From Myxococcales bacterium (GTDB lineage Bacteria > Myxococcota_A > Polyangia > Haliangiales > Haliangiaceae): a stretch of 64,000 nucleotides of DNA. A program made the position numbers and the translations under genes. Of this stretch, positions 44,848-53,958 are shown piece after piece. Numbering within the stretch: position 1 is the stretch's first letter; every line of letters begins with the position of its first letter. The DNA is taken from assembly GCA_016717005.1 (NCBI GenBank), contig JADJUF010000008.1, forward strand, positions 263,501-327,500, read 5' to 3'. The notes under the pieces are model-generated. The model saw only the letters and a program-made list of their open reading frames with translations, was not told where the DNA came from and ran no database searches.

Positions 44848-46623
44848 TCAGTGGATCGCCGCGTGCGCCGCGGCCTCGGCCGTCGGGTTCGGCCCGCTGT
44901 CGTCGGCCCAGTACAGCTCGACCCGGTTCTTGCCCGAGCGCTTGGCGCGGTAGAGCGCGCGGTCGGCCCGGCGGACCAGGTCCTCGGCCGAGCCCAGGCC
45001 GCTGTCGGGGTACGTGGCGATGCCGAACGACGCGGTCACCGACAGCACCGGCCCGTCGGAGGTGACCGCGATGCGGCGCTCGGCGATCCGCACGCGGATG
45101 CGCTCGGCCAGCGACAGCGCCGCGACCAGCTCGGTGCGCGGCAGGATGATCACCAGCTCCTCGCCGCCGTAGCGCGCGGCGGTGTCGACGCCGCGCAGCT
45201 CGCCCTTGACCGCGGCCGCGACCTCGCGCAGCACCCGATCGCCGATCAGGTGGCCGTGGGTGTCGTTGAGGTGCTTGAAGTCGTCGATGTCGATCATGAC
45301 GATCGAGAACGCCTGGTCGTAGCGGCGCGCGCGCTCGATCTCCTCGTCGACGCGGGCGTCGAAGTAGCGCCGCACGAACAGCCCGGTGAGGCCGTCGACC
45401 ATCGCCATCGTGTACAGGTGCGCGTTGTGCAGCGCCGCGCCGACCTGCAAGGCCAGCGAGGCCAAGAGCCGCTGGTCGGTGGGGCCGAAGGCCGCCGGCG
45501 CGCGGCTCTGCACCGCCAGCACGCCCTCGCAGGTCCCGGCCACGAACAACGGCACGCCCAGCCACGAGCGCACGCCCTCGGTGCCCTCGGGGCCGAGATC
45601 GACGTCGCTGTGCGCGAGGTCGTCGATCGCGACCGGCGCCAGGGTCGCGACCACGCGCCCCGCGGCGCCCTCGCCGCGCGCCACCGCGAGGCGCGCGAAG
45701 TGCGCGCGGTCGCGATCGTAGGCGTCGACGACGAAGCGCTCGGTGTCGCGCTCGGCGCCGCGATGGATCAGGGCCACGGTCTCGGCCGCGGGGATCGCGA
45801 GGACCACCTGCCGCGCCACGGTCGCGACCACGTGCGGCAGCTCGATCGATCGGGCCAGCTCGCGGGCCGAGTGATCGAGCTGCTCGAGCTCGCGCACGCG
45901 CGCGCGCCAGGCGTGGCTGGCCCGGGCCAGGCGATTGAAGATCAGGTTGACCAGCAGGTAGGTCGCGCACACGAACACGAACGCGACCTCCTCGTGGGCC
46001 AGGTACAGGAGCGCGAGCACGGCGGCCAGCGGCAGGAGCGATCCCTCGGCCAGCATGCCGGGGCCGGCCTGGTCCCAGGCGAACCGGCGCCACGGCTGGC
46101 CGCCGAGCACCTGGCGCAGCCCCGACAGGAGGTTGTGGGCGACGAGGAACGCGCCGCCGACGAGGAGGACGTGGATGATGACGTCGAGCTCGAGGTCGGC
46201 CGACAGATCGAGGCGCGCGAACCCGGCGGCGATCGCCGCCAGGAGCCCGCCGCTCATGCCGCCGAAATACGCCGCGTACAAGAGCCTCGCCGGCCAGGTC
46301 TGGCGGACGCTGCGCGGCGCGAACCACGGCCGCGCCAGTGCGTCGACCGCGAGCGTGACCGCGACCATCGCGCCGCCGGCGACCGGTCCGACGGCGACCG
46401 CGGCCGCGACGTAGAACGCCGAGTCGAGCGACAGCACGCTCGGACCGACCCGGAACGCCAGCGCGCGGGCCGCGGCCACGACCAGCACGAAGCCGGCGAA
46501 CGACAGGGGGCTCGCGTGGCCCAAGACGCCGCCCGCCGCGATCGCCTGGGCGATCAGCGCCGACCACCCGAGCGCGGTGAGCGCGAAGGTGAATGCGAGC
46601 TGTGGAGTGAGTCGACGGGGCAT
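44848..46623 (-). CDS. Membrane-bound GAF-GGDEF diguanylate cyclase
   Basis: A 591-residue signalling enzyme making cyclic di-GMP from two GTP. Residues 1-190 form several hydrophobic helices (a MASE-like membrane sensor); residues about 200-360 form a GAF domain (LGVPLFVAGTCEGVLAVQSR); the C-terminal GGDEF domain has FSIVMIDIDDFKHLND near residue 440 and the active-site RYGGEELVII near 486. The RGVD five residues before GGEEL is an intact inhibitory I-site, so product feedback is expected. Its gene is isolated: convergent with the secreted protein and preceded by a tandemly duplicated spacer. Confidence 0.93.
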   Translation of the reverse strand: MPRRLTPQLAFTFALTALGWSALIAQAIAAGGVLGHASPLSFAGFVLVVAAARALAFRVGPSVLSLDSAFYVAAAVAVGPVAGGAMVAVTLAVDALARPWFAPRSVRQTWPARLLYAAYFGGMSGGLLAAIAAGFARLDLSADLELDVIIHVLLVGGAFLVAHNLLSGLRQVLGGQPWRRFAWDQAGPGMLAEGSLLPLAAVLALLYLAHEEVAFVFVCATYLLVNLIFNRLARASHAWRARVRELEQLDHSARELARSIELPHVVATVARQVVLAIPAAETVALIHRGAERDTERFVVDAYDRDRAHFARLAVARGEGAAGRVVATLAPVAIDDLAHSDVDLGPEGTEGVRSWLGVPLFVAGTCEGVLAVQSRAPAAFGPTDQRLLASLALQVGAALHNAHLYTMAMVDGLTGLFVRRYFDARVDEEIERARRYDQAFSIVMIDIDDFKHLNDTHGHLIGDRVLREVAAAVKGELRGVDTAARYGGEELVIILPRTELVAALSLAERIRVRIAERRIAVTSDGPVLSVTASFGIATYPDSGLGSAEDLVRRADRALYRAKRSGKNRVELYWADDSGPNPTAEAAAHAAIH

Positions 46624-46667
46624 GGTCGGACCAGTAGCCGGAGAGCTACCACAGGCTTCTGACGCAT

Positions 46668-46875
46668 GCAGTCATATTCGACCGACGGCACCCATGCTCG
46701 GCTGACACCCGCTCCGCTCCCGATCAGGCGCGACCCAGCTCCCGATCGGATGACACCCGTGCACACGGCAGGCAGTCACAATCGACCGACGGCACCCATG
46801 CTCGGCTGACACCCGCTCCGCTCCCGATCAGGCGCGACCCAGCTCCCGATCGGATGACACCCGTGCACACGGCAG
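46668..46875. repeat. 104-bp tandem duplication in intergenic region
   Basis: Two head-to-tail copies with period 104 bases, nearly identical from gcagtca to acacggcaggc, with differences only near the left end (tattcgac versus caatcgac). Each copy contains smaller internal repeats of cccgatc and gacacccg, and a further partial unit continues to about 46910. It lies between the diguanylate cyclase and the 56-codon gene; no ORF of interest is seen in the spacer. Confidence 0.92.
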
Positions 46876-47019
46876 GCTCGGCGGCAGCTCCCGATCGGCG
46901 GACACCCGCGCCGCCGCGGCCGTCGGGCGCGATCCCCGAGCACCGGCGGGAATCCGCCAGCGCCCGTCCGCCTCTGGGCAGCCAGGGTTGGCCGCCGCTC
47001 CGGCGTTCGTCGGTGTTGG

Positions 47020-47043
47020 CCCCAGGGCGTCAGGCCCCTGGGG
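47020..47043 (-). terminator. Hairpin after 56-codon gene
   Basis: A perfect 8-bp stem (ccccaggg / ccctgggg) with an 8-base loop, six bases beyond the TAG of the minus-strand small gene. It lacks a following T tract, so it may be a terminator of the GC-rich type or an RNA-end stabiliser. Confidence 0.5.
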
Positions 47044-47049
47044 GAAGGA

Positions 47050-47220
47050 CTAGATGTCGATGATGGCGACGCCCCGCTCCTCACGAGCGGGCGTCGGCGG
47101 CGGGTTGGCTTCGGCAGGGCGCGGCGACTCGAGCGGCACCTCGATGCGATGCTCGTGATCGCGCCGACGCTGCTCTTCCTCGCGTCGCAAGATCTCTTCG
47201 ATGATCCAGGGGTCTAGCAT
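47050..47220 (-). CDS. Small conserved-looking 56-residue protein
   Basis: A 56-codon gene beginning MLDPWIIEEILRREEEQRRR and ending REERGVAIIDI. It has a Trp/Ile-rich start, a Glu/Arg helix, a Pro-rich middle (LESPRPAEANPPPTPA) and a hydrophobic end. Third codon positions are strongly G/C, as expected for a real gene here. A hairpin lies just after the stop and a long, AT-richer leader lies upstream. I recall similar very short proteins starting with DPWIIEEI in other bacteria, but I cannot name a function. It is too short for most gene finders. Confidence 0.72.
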   Translation of the reverse strand: MLDPWIIEEILRREEEQRRRDHEHRIEVPLESPRPAEANPPPTPAREERGVAIIDI

Positions 47221-47576
47221 GGTGAAACCGCCCTAGTCTCCCGGGGTTTCCAGGATTTGAGAAGACGGTGAGGCGCTGCGGTACTAGTAAGACGCTCGGC
47301 GGGTCGTTTTGTTTACGCTGCAATCGATGCGCCGCTGACGACCACCCTTCATGGTTAGCATAACGCACGAGAACCCCAAGGGGTCCAGTAAGCGACGGCA
47401 CATCTTTGCCGTCGAGAACGTGGGCGGAACCGCCCGGTGCCGGGATCTCCAGGGGCCCGCTGACCCCAGAGCGGCGAGTTCTGCCAGCGCTCACGGCGAG
47501 TTAGCCCGACGCCCGGACAGCGACATTTTTTGCGCACGGGGGCCCATCTGGTCACCCCACCCCGATCCCGGGCCAG
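47221..47576. other. Intergenic region with hairpins, no recognised gene
   Basis: A 356-base spacer, less GC-rich than the surroundings, between the 56-codon gene and the lipoprotein gene (both minus). It holds an 8-bp hairpin cgacggca-catctt-tgccgtcg (47393-47414), then gggcgg-aa-ccgccc (about 47423-47436), and a T6 run near 47526. It may be the leader and promoter of the small gene, or a structured RNA; no tRNA or known riboswitch was recognised. Confidence 0.4.
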
Positions 47577-48242
47577 CTACTCGAGATCCTTGAGGCGCCA
47601 CCGTCCGTCTTCCCGGACGAAGGTGATCTGCTGGCCGGCGCCGTAGCGCATCCGGGCCTCGCCGGGGCCGATCTCCTCGATCGGCTGATCGACGTTGGCC
47701 TCGAGCGCGTTCATCAGCTGGGCCATCGCGTCCTTGCGCTCGCCTGCGAACTGCTCGCGCATCTTGTCGACGTTCATGAGGTCGGCGTAGGCCTTGGGCA
47801 CGAACCGCAGGAGCACGTCCCAGCGCTCGAGCCGGTAGGCCCGGACGAACGAGCGCAGCGCCGCGCGCGGCGTGGCCTGGTCGTAGAACGCCAGCGGGTT
47901 GTCGGCGATCCGCCAGCGCCCGTCTTCCTCGATCAGCCGCAGGCTGTCCCCGAGACCGTAGACCAGCTCGGCGGTCACCTGCAGCCGGCGCTTGCGGCTG
48001 ACCAGGCGACCGGCGGTGTCGTCGACCTCGCGGGGGTTGTCGCGCAGCATGCGCACGAACTCGTCGCGACCGACCTTGGCCCGGAACTCCGACGACATCA
48101 GCTCGTAGGCGGCCTCGTAGTTCTTGGCCCGCAGCGCCGAGGCGTAGCGATCCAGCGCGCTGGCCGGGGCGGTGCGCGCACCGCCGCAGCCGGCGGCGAG
48201 CGCGAGCGACAGACCGAGACCGACCGCGAGGAGGCGACGCAC
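47577..48242 (-). CDS. Hypothetical lipoprotein with two related halves
   Basis: A 221-residue predicted lipoprotein: GTG start, signal VRRLLAVGLGLSLALAAGC with the lipobox Cys. The mature part looks like two NTF2/SnoaL-like modules: each has a helix AYELMSSEFRAKV or VPKAYADLM, a long helix and a closing strand EDGRWRIAD or REDGRWRLKD. The EDGRWR signature at both ends indicates an internal duplication. Such domains often bind small hydrophobic ligands. The gene follows the MFS transporter gene by two bases and probably shares its transcript. No specific role can be given. Confidence 0.8.
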   Translation of the reverse strand: MRRLLAVGLGLSLALAAGCGGARTAPASALDRYASALRAKNYEAAYELMSSEFRAKVGRDEFVRMLRDNPREVDDTAGRLVSRKRRLQVTAELVYGLGDSLRLIEEDGRWRIADNPLAFYDQATPRAALRSFVRAYRLERWDVLLRFVPKAYADLMNVDKMREQFAGERKDAMAQLMNALEANVDQPIEEIGPGEARMRYGAGQQITFVREDGRWRLKDLE

Positions 48243-48244
48243 GG

Positions 48245-49504
48245 TCAGGTTATAGCAGCAGTCGCGCGCGCCTGCGCCGCGCGCTCGGTGTCGTGGGCGT
48301 AGGTCGAGAACGCGCGGGTCATGAGCACCGCCGCGACCCCGACCGCGCCGGCCGCGGTCAGCATCGCCGGCCGCCCGCCGGCGCGCTGGTAGATCTCGCC
48401 GATGACCCGCGACGACGGCGCGGTGCCGAGCAGGTGGGTCGCGAACAGCACGACCGCCTGGGCCGAGGCCGCGCGCCCGACCGGCGCGACGTCGTCGATC
48501 GAGGCCGCCATCGGGCCGTGGTACCAGGTGACGAAGAACATCGTCGTCACCGCCGCGACCGTCAGCGGCGCGCCGGCCGGCAGCAGGATCGCGGCGATCC
48601 CGCACGGGACCGTCGCCGCCATGCCCAGCGCGATCGCACCCGGCCGCCCCCAGGCCCAGCGCCGGCGCAGCCGGTCGGCGACGTGCCCGCCCGCCAGCAC
48701 GCCGAGCAGGCCGGCGCCGAGCGAGCCCGCGAACAGCGAGGTCGCGGCCTCCTTGGTCATGCCCTTGTCGCGCTGCAGGAAGTCGAGCAGCCAGGCCTGC
48801 AGCCCGCCGGCGGCGAAGGCCATCACCGTCGTCGCGGTCGCGAGCCGGCGCAGCGTCGGCACCGCCAGCAAGGCGCGGGTGTCGGTCACCAGCGACCGCA
48901 GGCGCGCGCCCAGGCCCAGGCGCGCCCGCGCGACCGGCACCGCCGCGGCGGTCCGCTGGTCGGAGATGAGCATCACCACGACCGCCAGCACCAGGCCGGG
49001 CGCGGCGACGGCGATCCAGCCGTCGGGGAACCCGAGCGCGCCGCCGGCGCCGAAGCCCGCGACGCCGCCGATGAACAGCCCCAGGTTGAAGACCGCCATC
49101 GCGGTGGCCTTGTGGCGACCGGCGTAGCGCTCGCCGAGCATCGCGTTGGCGACCGGCACGACCGCGGCGGTGCCGAGGCCGACCAGCACCCGGGTCACCA
49201 GCACGCCGGCGTAGTCGTCGATCACCGCGCCGAGCAGGCCGGCGAGGCTCCACAGCACGATGCCCGCGGCCAGGACCCGGCGGCGATCGGCGCGATCGGC
49301 CAGCCAGCCGACCGGCAAGGTCGCGAGCGCGTGCGGCAGCATGAACGCCGTGCCGAGCCAGCCCAGGTCACGATCGTCGACGGCGAAGTGGGCGCGCAGA
49401 TCGTCGTAGACCGCGAACGGCACGTTGCGCGACGCGTACGACAGCAGGTTGGCGAGGGCCAGGACCGCGAGCACGGTCCAGGCGGCGGTCGGTCGGCGCG
49501 CCAC
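48245..49504 (-). CDS. Major facilitator superfamily transporter (Spns-like)
   Basis: A 419-residue protein with about twelve hydrophobic helices. The loop after TM2 carries the MFS A-motif GWLADRADRRRVLA, and VLVGLGTAAVVPVANAMLGERY matches the region of TM4-5; GGHVADRLRRRW is the corresponding second-half motif. The N-terminus NLLSYASRNVPFAVYDDLRAHF is typical of the spinster-like (Spns) lipid/metabolite exporter subgroup. The substrate is not known. It is ten bases downstream of the pre-peptidase-like lipoprotein gene in a long minus-strand unit. Confidence 0.9.
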   Translation of the reverse strand: MARRPTAAWTVLAVLALANLLSYASRNVPFAVYDDLRAHFAVDDRDLGWLGTAFMLPHALATLPVGWLADRADRRRVLAAGIVLWSLAGLLGAVIDDYAGVLVTRVLVGLGTAAVVPVANAMLGERYAGRHKATAMAVFNLGLFIGGVAGFGAGGALGFPDGWIAVAAPGLVLAVVVMLISDQRTAAAVPVARARLGLGARLRSLVTDTRALLAVPTLRRLATATTVMAFAAGGLQAWLLDFLQRDKGMTKEAATSLFAGSLGAGLLGVLAGGHVADRLRRRWAWGRPGAIALGMAATVPCGIAAILLPAGAPLTVAAVTTMFFVTWYHGPMAASIDDVAPVGRAASAQAVVLFATHLLGTAPSSRVIGEIYQRAGGRPAMLTAAGAVGVAAVLMTRAFSTYAHDTERAAQARATAAIT

Positions 49505-49513
49505 CCGCGTCGC

Positions 49514-50842
49514 CTACTCTTCTTCCGGAGGCATCGGGTCGACGTCCGGAGCGATCGCCGACGGCGCCGACAGCGACCACCGCAGCTGGTACGGCCCGGC
49601 CACGACGCCCTTGCCGCCCTTGCCCATGACCGACAGCGTGACCACCTGCCCCGGCACGACCTCGAGGCTCGAGAGCTGGATCCGGGCGCCGCTGCGCGCG
49701 CCCTGGCCCTTGGCGCCGCCGCTCGCGGTCAAGGTCACGTCGACGCCGGCGGGCGCGTCGAGCGCGACGTCGAGCGTCGCGAAGCCGAGGCTCGGCGACA
49801 GCGCGAACCGGTCGACCTCGCCCGGCCCGAGCTGCCCGCTCATCGTGCCGCTGTCCTCGGTGCCGAACCGCAGCGGGTTCGCGCGGTCGACCGCGTCGTT
49901 GGGCTCGGCCTCCTCATCGAGATCGAGCAGCCGGCTCCGGATCGTGAGCGCGTAGGTCGCGTCGGGGTTGGGCGGCGTGCCGCTGACCTTGACGTACTGG
50001 ACGGTCGGCTCGCCGGGCGCGACCCGCGGCGCGATGCTGCGCAGGGTCAGGGCCGCGCCGGCCGCCCCGGTCTGGCGCACCAGCTGCCGGCCGGCGGCGT
50101 CGGTGAACTCGACGGTGAGCGCGACCTTGTCGACGGCGGTGACCGCGACGTCGAGCCCGTCGCCGTCGGCCAGCCCGTCGATGGCCAGCTTCCAGACGTC
50201 GACGTCGCCCTTCCAGCCGACGTAGCCGGTCACCGGCGTCGCCAGCGTGATCCCGTTGGCCGCGCCGAGATCGTCGTCGGGCTCGCGCTCGCCGTCGGGC
50301 GGCGGATCCTCGGCCTGGGTCGCGGTCAGCTCGTAGGCCGGGCCCGGGCCGACCCGCCCGGGGCCCGCGTCGACCTTGCCCTTGACCTTCTTGCGGTGCT
50401 CGATCTCGCGCACGACCAGGAAGTACCGACCGGCGTCGAGCGAGATGTTGGGGAAGCCCTCGGCCACGCCGGCGCCGCCGCGGTCGGCGGTGGCGATCAG
50501 CTGAAACTGCTCGTCACGCAGGTCGAGCGCGCCGTCGATCCCGGCCATCCCGGTCAGGCGCGCGGTCAGCAGCCGCGCGCCGGGGCTGGTCATCGCGTAG
50601 ACGTCGACGTCGGCGGCGCCGTCGAGGGCGCCGCGCATCCCCGTCGCCGCCAGCTCGATCGCGGTGGCGGCGTCGTCGTTGGGCTCGCGCTCGGGCGTGC
50701 GCGGGGTCGCGGCCGGGCCCGCCTGGCGATCGACCAGCTGCACGGCCGGCCCGCCGCCGTCGGAGCGCACGATGTGGGTACGGTCGCCGCCGCTGCGGCA
50801 GCCCGCCGCCAGCGCCAGCGCCAACGCCAGCGCGCGGCTCAC
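49514..50842 (-). CDS. Lipoprotein with repeated pre-peptidase-like beta domains
   Basis: A 442-residue predicted lipoprotein (GTG start, VSRALALALALAAGC). The mature part holds three pre-peptidase C-terminal (PPC)-like beta-sandwich units, each starting with an EPN/EPD motif: EREPNDDAATAIELA, EREPDDDLGAANGITL and EEAEPNDAVDRANPL, with the expected DVDVYAM / DVDVWKL / EVDRFAL strands. PPC domains normally follow secreted proteases; here they stand alone. The start overlaps the fabZ stop (GTGA). Likely surface or periplasmic, function unknown. Confidence 0.85.
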   Translation of the reverse strand: MSRALALALALAAGCRSGGDRTHIVRSDGGGPAVQLVDRQAGPAATPRTPEREPNDDAATAIELAATGMRGALDGAADVDVYAMTSPGARLLTARLTGMAGIDGALDLRDEQFQLIATADRGGAGVAEGFPNISLDAGRYFLVVREIEHRKKVKGKVDAGPGRVGPGPAYELTATQAEDPPPDGEREPDDDLGAANGITLATPVTGYVGWKGDVDVWKLAIDGLADGDGLDVAVTAVDKVALTVEFTDAAGRQLVRQTGAAGAALTLRSIAPRVAPGEPTVQYVKVSGTPPNPDATYALTIRSRLLDLDEEAEPNDAVDRANPLRFGTEDSGTMSGQLGPGEVDRFALSPSLGFATLDVALDAPAGVDVTLTASGGAKGQGARSGARIQLSSLEVVPGQVVTLSVMGKGGKGVVAGPYQLRWSLSAPSAIAPDVDPMPPEEE

Positions 50843-51294
50843 GCCACCTTGCTCCGCGGCGCGATCGCCGCCAGCATCTCGGCCGACGACACGACCGCGC
50901 CGTCGACCCGGCACTCGCCGCGCAGCTTCATGATCTTGCCCTTGCGCAGCGGCACGACCTCGATGATCAGCTGGTCGCCCGGCACGACCGGCTTGCGGAA
51001 CTTGGCCGCGTCGATGCCCATGAACAGCATCACGTGGGTCGTGCGATCGAAGCCGGCCGACTGGGCGCCGAGCAGACCGCCGGCCTGGGCCATCGCCTCG
51101 ATCTGCAGCACGCCCGGCATGACCGGCGCGCCGGGGAAGTGGCCGGGGAAGTACGGCTCGTTGAACGTGACGTTCTTGAGCGCGACGATCTTGTCGGGCG
51201 ACAGCTCGAGCACCCGGTCGACCAGCAGGAACGGGAACCGGTGCGGCAGGATCTCGAGGATGGCTTCGACACCGAGCACGGGCGCGGGGCTCAT
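50839..51294 (-). CDS. fabZ: 3-hydroxyacyl-[ACP] dehydratase
   Basis: A 151-residue hot-dog-fold dehydratase of type II fatty acid synthesis. It shows ILEILPHRFPFLLVDRV (family signature), NEPYFPGHFPGAPVMPGVLQ with the catalytic His, and the IEAMAQAGG helix with the catalytic Glu. It removes water from beta-hydroxyacyl-ACP. The start is set at ATG by similarity (MSPAPVLGVEAILEIL) and overlaps the amine oxidase stop by ATGA. No lpxA/lpxD or other fab genes are adjacent, unlike the usual lipid A operon, so it may be a second copy. Confidence 0.93.
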   Translation of the reverse strand: MSPAPVLGVEAILEILPHRFPFLLVDRVLELSPDKIVALKNVTFNEPYFPGHFPGAPVMPGVLQIEAMAQAGGLLGAQSAGFDRTTHVMLFMGIDAAKFRKPVVPGDQLIIEVVPLRKGKIMKLRGECRVDGAVVSSAEMLAAIAPRSKVA

Positions 51295-52932
51295 GCGGCT
51301 CTGGTACCACGGCCCCGGCGTCGGCGGCGCGGCTTGGCCGAGCGCACGTCGAGGATCCGGCGCATGGCCGGCCCCGGCGCCAGGCCCAGCTCGCCCAGGA
51401 CCTCGGCGGCGGCGCGCAGCCCGGTCTCGGCCGCGCCCTCCATGTAGCCCTGGGCGTCGACCGAGGTGTGCTCGCCGCAGAAGTGGAACGCGCCCTCGGC
51501 CTCGCCCTCGAGGCCGCTGTAGCCGCCCTGCCCGACCTTGTAGCAAGCGTAGCTGCCGAGCGCGTGCGGCGCGGTCGGCCAGTGCATGCGCACCGCCGAG
51601 CCGGCGGTGTACGCGGCCTGGCTGCCGGGGAACACCGCGTCGAGCCACGGCAGCGCCTCGGCGGCGCGGTCCTCGGCCGAGCCGTTGCCGAGCGCGACGC
51701 CGCGGGCGCCGCCGACGAAGTTGGTCAGGATGCCGTCTGCGCCGGCGTAGCCGCGCGAGGTCTCCCCAGGTCGCCTGCAGCTCGCCGACGTCGGACACGC
51801 TGCCGCCGCTGGCCAGGCCGGTGGTGCGCCACGGCCGGCTGCCGAACCGCATCATCAGCTTGGCGTTGGTGCCGTAGCCGAGCTGGCGGATGATCCCCTG
51901 CTTGCCGTCGGACAGGCCCGCGGCCGCGAGATCGAGCCGGCGCAGGAGCGTGAACGGCAGCGCGAACACGACCCGGTCGAAGGTGGCCTCGACCGTGCCG
52001 CCGGCGGTGTCGAACGTGAGCCGCGGGCGCGCGCCGTCCTCGGCCTGGACCGCGACCAGCTCGTGGCCCAGCTCGATGCGCCCGGTCAGGCGCGCGGCCA
52101 GGCCGTCGGGCACCGCCTGGTTCCCCTCGTGGATGTGGTACCGCTCGTCGGAGTCGCCGTAGATCCGGAACGGATCGGGCGCGTCGAAGTCGATCAGCCA
52201 CAGCAGGTTCCAGATCGTCTGCTCGGTGACCTCGAGGCCGTACTCGCCGACGTAGGCGCGCTCGAGGATGCGGCGCATGAGCGAGCCCGATGGCAGCATG
52301 CCGTCGGTGCCCAGCCACTCGGGGATCGACAGGTTGTCGAGCCGCGCGAACTCGCTCGGGCTGTCCTCGGCCGCGGCCGCGGTAGCCATGCGCGCCGCCA
52401 GCGGCGTGAACTCGGTGACCAGCGTCGCCTCGGGCACGATCTGGCCGTCGAAGTAGAACGTGTCGCCGCGCAGGCCGGCGTCGCCGGCCGCGAGATCGTC
52501 GAGGGTCAGGCCTAGCTCGTCGCACAGGCCCTGCAGGACGGTGTGGCCGGAGTCGACCAGCTCGCCGCCGAGCTCGATGACCTTGCCGTCGGGGTACGGG
52601 CCGCGATCGGTGAACATGCGCCCGCCGGTCCGGGCCGCGGCCTCGTAGACCGTCACGTCGACGCCGGCCTCGGCCAGGCGGACCGCGCAGTGGAGCCCAG
52701 CGGTGCCGGCGCCGATCACCGCGACCCGGGCCGAGCCGTCGAGGTTGTCGCCGCACGCGGCCGCCAGCGGCACCAGCGCGGCGGCGCCCAGCGCCGACTT
52801 GAGCACCGTGCGGCGATCGGGGCCGGGCCGGCGTCGCGCCGCGAGCTCGGCCGGATCGAGGCCGGTGCGGCGAGCGAGCTCGGCGGTGCGGAGGGCGCGG
52901 CGCAGGGCGGCGAACAGCGGCGAACGGGCCAT
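51291..52932 (-). pseudogene. Tat-exported flavin amine oxidase, frameshifted
   Basis: A FAD-dependent amine oxidase of about 546 residues if repaired. The N-terminus has a twin-arginine signal (RRTVLKSALGAAALVPLAAAC) in part, with a lipobox Cys, then the dinucleotide loop VIGAGTAGLHCA near residue 72 and GGRMFTD. The frame is correct to GELQATW, then breaks at a C4 run (51764-51767); with three C it continues TSRGYAGADGILTNF to the C-terminal FCGEHTSVDAQGYMEGAAETG flavin motif and the stop just before fabZ. Unrepaired, translation runs on into fabZ. A one-base consensus error is the simplest explanation; true decay cannot be excluded. Confidence 0.85.
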
Positions 52933-52980
52933 CGCGCGAGCATAGCGGAGCCGTCGGGGCGTCGTGAAGGGCGCCGGGCG

Positions 52981-53958
52981 TCAGCGCGCGATCGCGTAGA
53001 GCGTGGTCGTCACGACCTGCTCGGCCCAGCGGGCCTTGTAGTCCATCGCGGTGCCGAGGTCGTAGGTGTCCACGCCCTCCGCCACCAGCCCCTCGATCTG
53101 CGCCAGCTGCGCGACGTTGCCGAGGCCGTAGCTGCGGTACGCGACGTCGTGAGAGAACTGCAGGCCGCGGTACTCGCCGGCGAAGACCCCGCCGAAGATG
53201 AACGCGACGTCACGGTCGTCGACGGCCGCGATCATCAGCCGGGCGCGGTCGGTCGCCGCCAGCGGCTCGATCATGCGCTGGTAGAAGTCGCGCATCGGCC
53301 CCTGATCGACGCCGACGCCGGCCTGGCCCTTCCAGCTCCGGCTCTCGATCGCGACGATCCGCTCGAGGCAGGCCTGCGCGGTCGCCGGCGTCACCGCGAC
53401 CGGCACGAACACGAGGCCGGCCTCGGCGGCCCGGCGCTGATCGGTGCGCACCGCCTTGCGGAAGTTGCGGCTGCGGCGGCCCAGGAACCCGTCGACGCCG
53501 CCGGCGAGGCTGGCGACGTAGCGCTCGGTCGACGGGCCGACCCCGAGCCGCCAGCCCGGCCGCAGCAGCGCCCGGAGCGCGAGGTGGTGGGGACCGCCGG
53601 TGGTGATCCCGGCCAGGAGCGCCAGGTCCCAGTCGCGATCGAGCGCCAGCGCCTGCATCAGGCCGTCGACCAGCGCCGCCGGATCGGGGCCGAGCAGCGG
53701 GCACGCCAGGCCCCAGGCCAGCTCGAGCGGCTCGAGGTAGCGCCCGCCGGGCCGCTGGGCCCGGGCCAGCGCGATCCAGCCGTCGCCGACGGTCCCCAGC
53801 CACGGCACCCGATCGCCCATGAGCGCGTGGTGCGCGGCCACGACCCACGGCGCCGACGAGCAGAACCGGTCGATGCCCGGCGTCACCGCGACCGCGCGGT
53901 CGAACGCGGCGGCGCGGTCGACCAGCTCGGCCAGGGTCACGGGCGCCAGGGCGGTCAC
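52981..53958 (-). CDS. GNAT-like acyltransferase (BioF2/FemAB-like)
   Basis: A 325-residue protein with the FemAB/BioF2-like double-GNAT layout: VASLAGGVDGFLGRRSRNFRKAV (shown in part) near residue 145, a central VAIESRSWKGQAG block, DFYQRMIEPLAA, and the C-terminal VAFIFGGVFAGEYRGLQFSHD and YRSYGLGNVAQLAQIEGLVA strands-helix typical of acyl-CoA or acyl-tRNA binding. The GTG start overlaps the globin stop by four bases. It likely N-acylates an unknown amine or cell-envelope component. Confidence 0.83.
   Translation of the reverse strand: MTALAPVTLAELVDRAAAFDRAVAVTPGIDRFCSSAPWVVAAHHALMGDRVPWLGTVGDGWIALARAQRPGGRYLEPLELAWGLACPLLGPDPAALVDGLMQALALDRDWDLALLAGITTGGPHHLALRALLRPGWRLGVGPSTERYVASLAGGVDGFLGRRSRNFRKAVRTDQRRAAEAGLVFVPVAVTPATAQACLERIVAIESRSWKGQAGVGVDQGPMRDFYQRMIEPLAATDRARLMIAAVDDRDVAFIFGGVFAGEYRGLQFSHDVAYRSYGLGNVAQLAQIEGLVAEGVDTYDLGTAMDYKARWAEQVVTTTLYAIAR

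Noticed and set aside
47221..47576. tRNA or 6S RNA gene
   Set aside because: No cloverleaf, TpsiC-like box or CCA end, and no convincing long open bubble for 6S RNA could be built by eye.
50839..52932. A single oxidase-FabZ fusion protein
   Set aside because: The middle part between the two is Arg-rich nonsense, and a one-base correction restores both normal proteins with an ATGA overlap.
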